This document shows, one piece after another, positions 8,625 through 17,582 of a DNA stretch of 64,000 nucleotides. Every line of letters starts with the position of its first letter. The stretch's first letter is position 1. Origin of the DNA: UBA8752 sp049610565 (lineage in GTDB: Bacteria; Bacteroidota; Bacteroidia; Flavobacteriales_D; Sanyastnellaceae); contig JBMYZR010000007.1 of NCBI GenBank assembly GCA_049610565.1, positions 1 through 64,000 of the forward strand, given 5' to 3'. The notes below the pieces were generated by a model. The model saw only the letters and a list, made by a program, of their open reading frames with translations. It did not search any database and had not been told where the DNA came from. Made by a program: the position numbers and the translations under genes.

Positions 8625-8628
<4 letters not shown>
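8350..8628 (-). CDS. Small putative lipoprotein overlapping manC
   Basis: A 92-residue frame opening with an ATGA overlap on the fumC stop. It has a basic N-terminus, a hydrophobic stretch (PVLGLMACSLLLVEC, 12-26) ending in a lipobox-like Cys26 (unusual Glu at -1), then a very basic RPKRKKKPKCKTCPSF segment with a CxxC pair. Small lipoproteins with a lysine run and CxxC-P are familiar from Bacteroidota, though I cannot name a family. The last 70 bases run over the manC start in a different frame, so the C-terminal third may be non-conserved. Function unknown. Confidence 0.55.
8449..8456 (-). promoter_or_regulatory. -7 promoter element (TACCTTTG) for manC
   Basis: A perfect TAnnTTTG box on the minus strand, 29 bases before the manC ATG and inside the small lipoprotein frame. 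It suggests that manC is transcribed independently of fumC. Confidence 0.5.
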
Positions 8629-10019
<1,391 letters not shown>

Positions 10020-10038
10020 GGTGTCGTGTGTTGGGCCG

Positions 10039-11145
10039 TCAGGCCTCGCTGGCGGATTTCTCGGCCGCGGCGTGCATGAGGTTGGCCTTGAGCATGGCCT
10101 CGATGTCCCCATTCAGGACGGCATCCGTGTTGGAGGTCTCGTAGCTCGAACGCAGGTCCTTGACCATTTTGTACGGCTGGAGCACGTAGGAGCGGATCTG
10201 GGAGCCCCACTCGATTTTCTTCTTGCCGGCCTCGATTTCGGCCCGGGCCTCGTTTCGCTTGGCCATCTCCATCTCGTAGAGCTGGGACTTGAGGAGTTGG
10301 ATGGCCTTCTCCTTGTTGCCGAGCTGGGACCGCGTCTCGGTGTTGTCGATGATGATGCCGGTCGGCTTGTGGCGGAGGCGAACGCCCGTCTCGACCTTGT
10401 TCACGTTCTGGCCACCCGCCCCGCCCGAGCGGAAGGTGTCCCAGGTGATGTCGGCCGGGTTGACCTCGATCTCGATGCTGTCGTCCACAAGGGGGTACAC
10501 GTAGACCGAGACGAACGAGGTGTGGCGCCGGGCCTGCGAATCATAGGGGCTGATGCGGACGAGCCTGTGCACGCCATTCTCGCCCTTGAGCATGCCGAAG
10601 GCGTAGTCGCCATCCACCTCCATGGTGATCTGCTTGACGCCGGCCACATCGCCATCCTGCCGGTCAATTTCCTTGACCTTGAACCCCGCCTTGTCCGCGT
10701 ACATCGTGTACATGCGGAGGAGCATGCCCGCCCAATCGCAGGACTCGGTTCCGCCGGCACCCGCGGTGATCTGAACGACGGCGTTCAATCCGTCTGCCTC
10801 ATCGGACAGCATCTGCTTGAATTCCAAGGCCTCGATCTTCTCGATGAGGTCCTCGTATTGGGCGTTGACCTCCTCCTCGGTGCTTTCTCCCTCCTTGAAG
10901 AATTCGAACAGCACCTGCAGGTCCTCCACTGCCGTTTCCGCGGCCTCGTACTGCTCGATCCAGGCCTTCTTGCCCCGCATGCGGCGCATGACCTTTTCGG
11001 CTTCCTTGGCGTCGTTCCAGAACTCGGGGTCCTGCGTGAGCTTCTCGTCCTCCTGGATGTCGATGCGCTTGCGGTCGATGGCGAGGTATCCCTTCAGGGC
11101 CTCCACCCGCTCCCGGGAATTCTGGATCTGGTCTACCGTCAGCAT
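10039..11145 (-). CDS. prfB: Peptide chain release factor 2 (no programmed frameshift)
   Basis: Terminates translation at UGA and UAA. The 368-residue protein has the GGQ peptidyl-hydrolysis motif in RSGGAGGQNVNKVET. The stop-codon-recognition tripeptide, normally SPF in RF2, reads SPY in VRISPYDSQARRHTSF. Many bacterial prfB genes need a +1 frameshift at an in-frame UGA near codon 25; here the equivalent segment (EALKGYLAIDRKR) is read straight through with no stop, so autoregulation by frameshifting is absent. It sits 12 bases after recX and 19 bases before fumC in the same direction. Confidence 0.95.
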   Translation of the reverse strand: MLTVDQIQNSRERVEALKGYLAIDRKRIDIQEDEKLTQDPEFWNDAKEAEKVMRRMRGKKAWIEQYEAAETAVEDLQVLFEFFKEGESTEEEVNAQYEDLIEKIEALEFKQMLSDEADGLNAVVQITAGAGGTESCDWAGMLLRMYTMYADKAGFKVKEIDRQDGDVAGVKQITMEVDGDYAFGMLKGENGVHRLVRISPYDSQARRHTSFVSVYVYPLVDDSIEIEVNPADITWDTFRSGGAGGQNVNKVETGVRLRHKPTGIIIDNTETRSQLGNKEKAIQLLKSQLYEMEMAKRNEARAEIEAGKKKIEWGSQIRSYVLQPYKMVKDLRSSYETSNTDAVLNGDIEAMLKANLMHAAAEKSASEA

Positions 11146-11157
11146 GGGTGGTCAAAG

Positions 11158-11610
11158 TTAGTCGGCATCCTCCGCCTCAAGGGCACGGCGGGCACACTCC
11201 AGTGGAAAGCCTTTTCGGACGAGGGCGCCGAGGGCCTTCTCGTCGGGTGCTTCGGGCCGCACCTTGCGCCAGGCAACCAATGCCCGGACAGCGGCCGCAT
11301 CAACCTCGCCGCTGCCCAGGCCGTCCAACGCCTCCCGGATCAACCCGGAATCGATGCCATGCACCTGCCTCAACGCCGACCACACCTTGGCCGGGCCCCA
11401 GTTCTTCAGCAGGATGTGGTCGTGGACGAAGGCGCCGGCGAAGCGCTCCGCATCCACGTAGCCTTCCTCCTGGAGCGCGGCAAGAAGGCCCTCCGCATCC
11501 GGACCCGCTCCCCAGTCGTTCAACTTTCTGCTCACCTGAGCCGGAGAACGCTCGGCACGGGCGCACCAATGTCGTATCTTAGTGGGGATACCTTCCTGTT
11601 TCAATCCCAT
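11158..11610 (-). CDS. recX: RecX-family regulatory protein
   Basis: RecX proteins bind and modulate RecA filaments. The 150-residue protein starts MGLKQEGIPTKIRHWCARAER and has the three-helix-repeat pattern of the family: SPAQVSRKLNDWG, then LLAALQEEGYVDAERFAGAFVHD, and a C-terminal ALGALVRKGFPLECARRALE. A -7 box (TACGTTTG) ends six bases before the ATG, so the message may be leaderless or nearly so. It is the first gene of the minus-strand run recX-prfB-fumC and is divergent from the DUF349 gene. The sequence is divergent, but architecture and size fit. Confidence 0.82.
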   Translation of the reverse strand: MGLKQEGIPTKIRHWCARAERSPAQVSRKLNDWGAGPDAEGLLAALQEEGYVDAERFAGAFVHDHILLKNWGPAKVWSALRQVHGIDSGLIREALDGLGSGEVDAAAVRALVAWRKVRPEAPDEKALGALVRKGFPLECARRALEAEDAD

Positions 11611-11616
11611 CCGTGC

Positions 11617-11624
11617 CAAACGTA
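11617..11624 (-). promoter_or_regulatory. -7 promoter element (TACGTTTG) for recX
   Basis: A perfect TAnnTTTG on the minus strand ending six bases before the recX ATG, in the 84-base divergent region shared with the DUF349 gene. The expected transcription start would fall at about the start codon. Confidence 0.4.
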
Positions 11625-11694
11625 CACACGGATGAGCACCGTACACTGACCCCTGCCTCTCCGGGAACGCCCGCAGAAGACCAAACGAATTGCC

Positions 11695-13428
11695 ATGAAA
11701 GTCGAGATCAACCAACGCATCGCCGGGTTGTTGGACAATCCAGACATCGAAACCGTCCGCGTCGAAGTGCGCACCGCATTTGAGGTGTACCGTGATGCCA
11801 GGGAAAAGGACGTGAAGGCACAACGCGAGGCGTGGGACAAGGAAGAGCGCCCCGACCCGGAACCGGGCGAGGAGCCCCAACGCTTCGAATACACCCCGGA
11901 CGAAGAGGACCAGCGCAACGACGAGATGTACGCCGCCTTCCGCGAACGGGAAAAGGCGTGGCGGGAAAAGGTCGCGGCGGAACAGCGCGCCAACCTCGAA
12001 AAGAAACAGGCCATCCTGACGAAGCTCCAGGAACTCGTGGCCAACGAGGAGCACATCGGCAAAATGTTCGATGCCTTCAACACATTGACCGAGGAGTGGA
12101 ATGCGGTGGGCAACGTGCCCGGAGACCAATACCGCGACCTGCATGACCATTGGCACCGGCTGCGCGACGAGTTCTTCTACAACGTCAACATCTACAAGCA
12201 GCTCCAGGACCACGACCTCAAGATCAACCTCAAGAAAAAGGAGGATCTCATCGCCCAGGCGGCCCAGCTCTCCGAGATCGACGACCTCAAGGAGAAGGAG
12301 ATGCTCGCCCGGAGCTACATGAAGGCCTGGTTCGATGTGGGCCCGAGTCCCCGGGAGACCTATCAGGAACTCGCCGACACCTTCTTCGGGCACACCCGGG
12401 TTGCGCTCGATCAGGTCAAGGCGCATTACGACAGCATCCGAGAGGGATTCCAGAAGAACCTCGAGGCCAAGCAGGCGCTCGTCGAGGAGGTCCGCACCCT
12501 GCTCGAGGAGGAAATCCAGGATGCCTCGGCATGGCCTGCCCAAGCCGAGAAGGTCAAGGAGGTTCAGAAGCGGTGGAAGATGGTCGGGTTTGCAGGCCGA
12601 CAGGACGACCAGCAGGTCTGGGAGCAATTCCGCGGTCTCTGCGACCTGTTCTTCCAGAAGCGCGACGCCGCCTTCACCGATGTGCGCGACGCCCAGAAGA
12701 AGGTCAAGGAGCGCAAGGAAGCCATCGCCAAGGAGGCCGCCGAGTTGGCCGAGAGCAAGGATTGGAAGCCCACTTCCGACCGGTTCATCGCCCTCCAGAA
12801 GGAATGGAAGGAGCTTGGATCGGCAGGACCCCGGGACGAGAATCGCTTGTGGCGGAAGTTCCGCGGCGCCTGCGATGTCTTCTTCACGGCACGCAAGGCG
12901 GTCTATGCGGACCGCGACAAGGAGCACAAGGAGAACCTCAAGAAGAAGGAGGCCCTCATCCAGGAGATCGAGGCCTTCGAACTCACCGGCAAGCACGGGG
13001 ACGACCTGCAGTCACTGAAGGCCTTCTCCAACCGGTGGGCAGAAAGCGGACACGTGCCGCGCCGGGTGTTCGAGCAGATTGTCGAACGCTACCGGGCCGC
13101 CATGGACGTCAAGTACGATGCCCTCGGTGCCAAGCGCAGCGAACGGTCCGTTGAAGCCTACAAGAACCGCGTGGAGAGCATGGTCCGGGGCGAAGGGGCC
13201 GAGCACATGGCCCGGAAGGAAGAGCGCATGATGCGCGAGAAGATGGACCGCCTCCGCAAGCGCGTCGCCCAGTACGAGAACAACATGGGCATCTTCACCG
13301 GAAAGGGCGCCGCCTCCATCATGGCGGACCTGCAGAAGAAGATCGAGGCGGACAAGCGCGAGATGGACGAAATCCGCCGCAAGCTCAAGATGCTGCGCGA
13401 GGCGCGTCAAGCGAATCAAGGGGATTGA
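11695..13428 (+). CDS. DUF349 repeat protein
   Basis: A 577-residue, highly charged, helix-rich cytoplasmic protein made of repeated DUF349 three-helix units; recurring W-centred segments such as EEWNAVGNVP, MKAWFDVGPSP, QKRWKMVGFAG and QKEWKELGSAG mark successive repeats. The C-terminus (about 500-575) is predicted coiled coil with many Lys and Glu. DUF349 proteins are common in Bacteroidota and their function is not settled. There is no signal peptide. The gene is divergent from recX, and its last 44 bases overlap the 3' end of the receiver-domain gene on the other strand. Confidence 0.9.
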   Translation: MKVEINQRIAGLLDNPDIETVRVEVRTAFEVYRDAREKDVKAQREAWDKEERPDPEPGEEPQRFEYTPDEEDQRNDEMYAAFREREKAWREKVAAEQRANLEKKQAILTKLQELVANEEHIGKMFDAFNTLTEEWNAVGNVPGDQYRDLHDHWHRLRDEFFYNVNIYKQLQDHDLKINLKKKEDLIAQAAQLSEIDDLKEKEMLARSYMKAWFDVGPSPRETYQELADTFFGHTRVALDQVKAHYDSIREGFQKNLEAKQALVEEVRTLLEEEIQDASAWPAQAEKVKEVQKRWKMVGFAGRQDDQQVWEQFRGLCDLFFQKRDAAFTDVRDAQKKVKERKEAIAKEAAELAESKDWKPTSDRFIALQKEWKELGSAGPRDENRLWRKFRGACDVFFTARKAVYADRDKEHKENLKKKEALIQEIEAFELTGKHGDDLQSLKAFSNRWAESGHVPRRVFEQIVERYRAAMDVKYDALGAKRSERSVEAYKNRVESMVRGEGAEHMARKEERMMREKMDRLRKRVAQYENNMGIFTGKGAASIMADLQKKIEADKREMDEIRRKLKMLREARQANQGD

Positions 13429-13819
13429 CCCCGCCCGCCACGTGGATGGCGTGCAGCTCGCGGAGCCGGTCCGGCAACGTGAACCGGTCCGCCTGCTTGT
13501 CGAGGAGATCGAGCACATCGAACTCCCGGGTCAAGGCGCGCAGCTCTTCGGTGCCATGCCCGGTGAAGAACACCACCGGATGCTTCAGGTTGAGGCTGCG
13601 GATGAGCTGAAGGAACTCCACGCCATCGATGGTCGGCATGACCGAATCGAGCAGGATCAAATCCAGCTTCTGCGTCGTCAGGATGCCCACCGCCTCCAGC
13701 GCATCGGATGTGGTCTCCGTGTGGATCCCCTGTCGCAACAGTTGAAGTTGGGTCAGCGTCAAGGCCATGGGGTCGTCGTCGACATACAGGACGCTCAAAG
13801 GGGTGGCGGATTCAGACAT
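13385..13819 (-). CDS. Stand-alone response-regulator receiver protein
   Basis: A single CheY-like receiver domain of 144 residues with no output domain. The acidic pocket VDDD is at 13-16, the phospho-acceptor is Asp58 in LILLDSVMP, the switch Thr is in VFFTGHG, and a Lys follows in LLDKQAD. The C-terminal 25 residues (AGGVNPLDSLDAPRAAS) are probably disordered. No kinase gene is adjacent; the nearest two-component kinase is about 23 kb away. The gene converges on, and overlaps by 44 bases, the DUF349 gene. It probably relays phosphate or binds a partner protein. Confidence 0.85.
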   Translation of the reverse strand: MSESATPLSVLYVDDDPMALTLTQLQLLRQGIHTETTSDALEAVGILTTQKLDLILLDSVMPTIDGVEFLQLIRSLNLKHPVVFFTGHGTEELRALTREFDVLDLLDKQADRFTLPDRLRELHAIHVAGGVNPLDSLDAPRAAS

Positions 13820-13898
13820 GGTTCCTTGAATATGGGGACGAAATGCCGGACGGCCTGCAGGCTCCGGGGCGAAACCCCCTGTCGGATTCGTCCGGGGC

Positions 13899-14516
13899 TC
13901 AGCGCCGTGGCATCGGAAGGGGAGCGCTCTGCCACCCTTTCGATTCGAGGAAATCGAGGACGCCCGGCAGGACTGTCTGCAGCCGAGGGGCCGCCTTCTC
14001 GCTGTCGTGCATCACGGCAATCGCCCCCGGTTTCATGGCGCGGTTGGTGGCCTCCAGGCACGTTTCGGGCGGGCGTCGCGCATCGAAATCCCCTGTCAAC
14101 ACCGTCCACATCACCACCTCGCTTCGGGCCCCGATGGCCCGCGCCTGGCCCTTGGTGATGCGGCCGTAGGGCGGCCGGAACAGACCGGATCCCGTGATGG
14201 CCTCACATTCGAGGTAGGAGCGCAGGTAAGCGCGGTGCGGCGTCGCCCAGCCCGATTCATGCCGCATCGTGTGGTTGCCCCAGGCGTGCCCTTCATCCCG
14301 GATGCGGTCAAACACCTCGGGGTGCCGGAGGATGTTGTCCCCCACACAGAAGAAGGTGCCCTTGTGGCCGCGGCGCCTCAGTTCGTCCAGCACGAACGGG
14401 GTCCACTCCGGGTGCGGACCGTCGTCGAACGTGAGGTGGACCGCCTCTCCGTTTCCCTGCCAGGTGAATTCCGGAAACAGGGTGGGAACGGCCTTGGGAA
14501 CGCGGGTGCTGTACAC
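13899..14516 (-). CDS. Polysaccharide deacetylase family protein (GTG start)
   Basis: NodB-fold carbohydrate esterase 4. The catalytic and metal motifs are TFDDGPHPEWTPF (first Asp pair) and GNHTMRHE (two metal His), followed by FRPPYGR and a late IAVMHDSEKA. Likely substrates are N-acetylated glycans such as peptidoglycan or surface polysaccharide. I choose a GTG start at 14516, giving MYSTRVPKAVPTLFPEFTW and 205 residues, because it matches the usual family N-terminus. The longer frame to an ATG at 14615 would run across the leuS promoter and encode a non-homologous leader. No clear signal peptide is present. Confidence 0.85.
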   Translation of the reverse strand: MYSTRVPKAVPTLFPEFTWQGNGEAVHLTFDDGPHPEWTPFVLDELRRRGHKGTFFCVGDNILRHPEVFDRIRDEGHAWGNHTMRHESGWATPHRAYLRSYLECEAITGSGLFRPPYGRITKGQARAIGARSEVVMWTVLTGDFDARRPPETCLEATNRAMKPGAIAVMHDSEKAAPRLQTVLPGVLDFLESKGWQSAPLPMPRR

Positions 14517-14587
14517 GCCGGCAAGTTCGGCACGGAACCCGTTTGGCAGGTCCCTGCCGGAACACCCGGGAGACCTTGGCTCCGCGG

Positions 14588-14595
14588 TATCTTCG
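14588..14595 (+). promoter_or_regulatory. -7 promoter element (TATCTTCG) for leuS
   Basis: TATCTTCG, 19 bases before the leuS ATG, fits TAnnTTYG and equals the box in front of ileS. It lies in the 98-base divergent gap created by the GTG start of the deacetylase gene. Confidence 0.5.
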
Positions 14596-14614
14596 CCGCA
14601 CATCGCACAGGGCA

Positions 14615-17422
14615 ATGGAATACGACTTCAAGGCCATCGAGGCCAAGTGGCGGGCAAAGTGGACGGAACAGGGGACCTATCGCGCCGAAGAGGTGGACGG
14701 GAAGCCCAAGTACTACGTGTTGGACATGTTCCCCTACCCCAGTGGGGCCGGCCTGCACGTCGGCCACCCGCTGGGCTACATCGCCTCGGACGTCATCGCC
14801 CGGTACAAGCGCCAGTGCGGGTTCAATGTCCTGCACCCGCAGGGCTATGACAGCTTCGGCCTGCCCGCCGAGCAGTACGCCATCCAGACGGGGCAGCACC
14901 CCGCGATCACGACCGAGCGGAACATCGCCCGCTACCGCAGCCAGCTCGACCTGCTTGGATTCAGCTACGACTGGAGCCGGGAAGTGCGCACGAGCAGCCC
15001 GGACTACTACCGCTGGACGCAGTGGATTTTCGCCCGCCTGTTCGAGCACGGGTACGACCATGGGGCGGGCAAGGCCCGTCCGATCGAGGCCTTGACCGCG
15101 GTCTTCGCAGCGTCCGGCAATGCCGGCCTGGAGTGGTCGGTTGGGGAGGACACCCTGCTTGACGCCGGATGTGCCGCGTGGGGCGACGGCTTCGACGGCA
15201 CGTTCTCCGCGGAACAATGGAACGCGCTCGATGCGGCCGGCCAGAATGGCATCCTCATGGCCTATCGCCTCGCCTACCTCGCCGACAGCGAGGTCAATTG
15301 GTGCCCGGCCCTCGGCACGGTGCTCGCCAACGATGAAGTGGTGGGCGGCCTCAGTGAGCGGGGCGGCCATCCGGTGGTGCGCAAGAAGATGCGCCAGTGG
15401 ATGATGCGCATCACGGCCTACGCCGATCGGCTGCTCGACGGACTGGACACCATCGATTGGTCCGACAGCATCAAGGAGGTCCAGCGCAATTGGATTGGCA
15501 AAAGCACGGGCGCCCAACTCCGCTTCGCCATCCAGGACCATCCCGACCACCACATCGAGGTCTTCTCCACCCGCCCGGACACCCTGCACGGGGCCAACTT
15601 CCTCGTGCTCGCCCCGGAGCACGACCTCGTCGACGCCATCACCACCGACGGCCAGCGTGCCGCCGTGTCGGCCTACCAACAGGAGACCGCCGCCCGCAGC
15701 GAGCGGGAGCGCATGGCCGGCGACCGCGGCGTGACCGGGTGCTTCACCGGCGCCCACGCGGTGCACCCGTTGACCGGGGACGCCATGCCCATCTGGATCG
15801 CCGACTACGTCTTGGCCGGCTACGGCACGGGCGCCGTCATGGCCGTCCCAGCCGGCGACCAGCGCGACTGGGAATTCGCCAAGGCGTTCGACTTGCCCAT
15901 CCCGCCCATCTTCGAAGGGCACGACATCGAGACCGGCGCCCAGTCGGACAAGGGGGCCGTGCTCTGCAACAGCGGCGACTGGAATGGCCTGACCTGCAAC
16001 GAAGCCCTGCCGCGCGCCATCGCCGAGACCGAGGCCGCCGGCTTCGCCAAGCCCCGCGTCAACTTCCGCTTGCGCGACGCGGTCTTCAGCCGCCAGCGCT
16101 ACTGGGGCGAGCCCTTCCCCATCTGCTATGTGGACGGCATTCCCCAGCTGATCGAGGACGAGCAGGTCCTGTTGCCCGACGTCGACGCCTACCTGCCGAC
16201 CGAGGACGGTGACCCGCCGCTCGCCCGCGCCGAACAGTGGAACGTCAGCCGCGGCGACCGCATGGAGTACAACACCATGCCGGGCTGGGCCGGATCGAGC
16301 TGGTACTTCCTGCGCTACATGGACCCGCACAATGCGGATGCCTTCTGTGACCGGGCCAAAAGCGACTACTGGGGCCAGGTCGACCTCTATGTGGGCGGGG
16401 CGGAGCACGGCACAGGTCACCTCTTGTACAGCCGCTTCTGGACGAAGTTCCTCTTTGACCTCGACCTCATCGGGTTCGACGAGCCCTTCGCCAAGATGAT
16501 CAACCAGGGCATGATCCTGGGGCGGAGCAGCTTCGTCTACCGCATCGAAGGAACCAACCGGTTCGTCACCTTCGAGCAGCGCAAGGAGCACCGGACCCAG
16601 CGCCTGCACGTGGACATCAGCCTGGTGCGCAATGATGTCCTTGACCTCGAGGGCTTCAAAGCATGGCGCCCGGAATTCGCTGACGCGGAATTCGTCCTCA
16701 ACGAGGCGGGAGAGTATCGCTGCGGAAGCGAGGTGGAGAAGATGTCCAAGTCGAAGTTCAACGTGGAGAACCCCGACGACTTGGTGGAGCGCTATGGCGC
16801 CGACACCCTCCGCTGCTACGAGATGTTCCTCGGGCCGCTGGAGCAGGCCAAGCCCTGGGACACCCAGGGCATCAATGGCGTGCATGGCTTCCTGCGCAAG
16901 CTGACCCGCCTCTACCGCGATGCCGACGGGAACGTGCTGATCACCGACGGCGCTCCGTCGGCTGAGGCCGAGCGCGCCCTGCACAAGACCATCAAGAAGG
17001 TCACGGAGGACCTCGAGCGCCTCAGCTGGAACACCGTCGTGAGCGCCATGATGATCGGGGTCAATGAGTTGACCGAGGCCGGGTGCCACGAGCGGGCCGT
17101 CCTGCAACCTCTGTCCGCTTTGCTCACGCCCTACGCACCGCACCTCGCCGAGGAATTGTGGGAAGCCTGCGGCGGGGAGGGCTCCGTCGTGGATGCCGCC
17201 TGGCCGAAGTGGGATGCGGAGAAGCTGGTCGAATCCGAAGTGACCTACCCCGTCCAGTTCAACGGCAAGGTCCGGTTCCAGTTTGCCGTGGCCGCCGATT
17301 CCGCGCCTGCCGATGTGGAGGCCGCCGTGTTGGCCGACGAACGCACGGCCAAGCAACTGCAGGGCCGAACGCCCAAGAAGGTGATCGTGGTCCCCGGCCG
17401 CATCATCAACATCGTGGGCTGA
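14615..17422 (+). CDS. leuS: Leucyl-tRNA synthetase
   Basis: Attaches leucine to tRNA-Leu. The 935-residue class I synthetase begins MEYDFKAIEAKWRAKWTEQG, has the HIGH-type motif HVGH at residues 49-52 in GAGLHVGHPLGY, a long CP1 editing insertion, and the KMSKS loop in VEKMSKSKFNVENPDD. The start is supported by the usual N-terminus and by the promoter box 19 bases upstream; the earlier ATG at 14543 lies in the divergent deacetylase region. It is followed by a 160-base AT-richer gap containing a weak inverted repeat (about 17474-17502) but no convincing terminator. Confidence 0.97.
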   Translation: MEYDFKAIEAKWRAKWTEQGTYRAEEVDGKPKYYVLDMFPYPSGAGLHVGHPLGYIASDVIARYKRQCGFNVLHPQGYDSFGLPAEQYAIQTGQHPAITTERNIARYRSQLDLLGFSYDWSREVRTSSPDYYRWTQWIFARLFEHGYDHGAGKARPIEALTAVFAASGNAGLEWSVGEDTLLDAGCAAWGDGFDGTFSAEQWNALDAAGQNGILMAYRLAYLADSEVNWCPALGTVLANDEVVGGLSERGGHPVVRKKMRQWMMRITAYADRLLDGLDTIDWSDSIKEVQRNWIGKSTGAQLRFAIQDHPDHHIEVFSTRPDTLHGANFLVLAPEHDLVDAITTDGQRAAVSAYQQETAARSERERMAGDRGVTGCFTGAHAVHPLTGDAMPIWIADYVLAGYGTGAVMAVPAGDQRDWEFAKAFDLPIPPIFEGHDIETGAQSDKGAVLCNSGDWNGLTCNEALPRAIAETEAAGFAKPRVNFRLRDAVFSRQRYWGEPFPICYVDGIPQLIEDEQVLLPDVDAYLPTEDGDPPLARAEQWNVSRGDRMEYNTMPGWAGSSWYFLRYMDPHNADAFCDRAKSDYWGQVDLYVGGAEHGTGHLLYSRFWTKFLFDLDLIGFDEPFAKMINQGMILGRSSFVYRIEGTNRFVTFEQRKEHRTQRLHVDISLVRNDVLDLEGFKAWRPEFADAEFVLNEAGEYRCGSEVEKMSKSKFNVENPDDLVERYGADTLRCYEMFLGPLEQAKPWDTQGINGVHGFLRKLTRLYRDADGNVLITDGAPSAEAERALHKTIKKVTEDLERLSWNTVVSAMMIGVNELTEAGCHERAVLQPLSALLTPYAPHLAEELWEACGGEGSVVDAAWPKWDAEKLVESEVTYPVQFNGKVRFQFAVAADSAPADVEAAVLADERTAKQLQGRTPKKVIVVPGRIINIVG

Positions 17423-17507
17423 CCCGAACCGCCGGACCCTCAACATCACCACCCTCCCCGTTCTATACACTGTCGTTCAAATCGACTTTTTCTTCGACGA
17501 ACAGGAA

Positions 17508-17515
17508 TTTATTTG
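17508..17515 (+). promoter_or_regulatory. Possible -7 element (TTTATTTG) for the giant T9SS gene
   Basis: TTTATTTG, followed by CG, resembles the TTTG-type box (TTACTTTG) before acpP and lies 67 bases before the giant gene ATG in an unusually AT-rich stretch (about 17475-17580). Weak evidence; the long leader could hold further regulation. Confidence 0.25.
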
Positions 17516-17582
17516 CGATTAGTAGAATAATTGGCGATATTCGTGTGCACTTATCCGCACTTGATCCAGATATCATCTCGCC

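Noticed and set aside
10039..11145. Programmed +1 frameshift in prfB
   Set aside because: No in-frame stop or CTTTGA slip site near codon 25; a single continuous frame encodes full RF2.
11158..12996. A 612-codon minus-strand frame that includes recX
   Set aside because: Only the last 150 codons match RecX. The rest is antisense to the DUF349 gene and precedes the recX promoter box.
14378..17470. A 1030-codon minus-strand frame covering leuS
   Set aside because: leuS on the plus strand has complete class I synthetase motifs; the antisense text has none.
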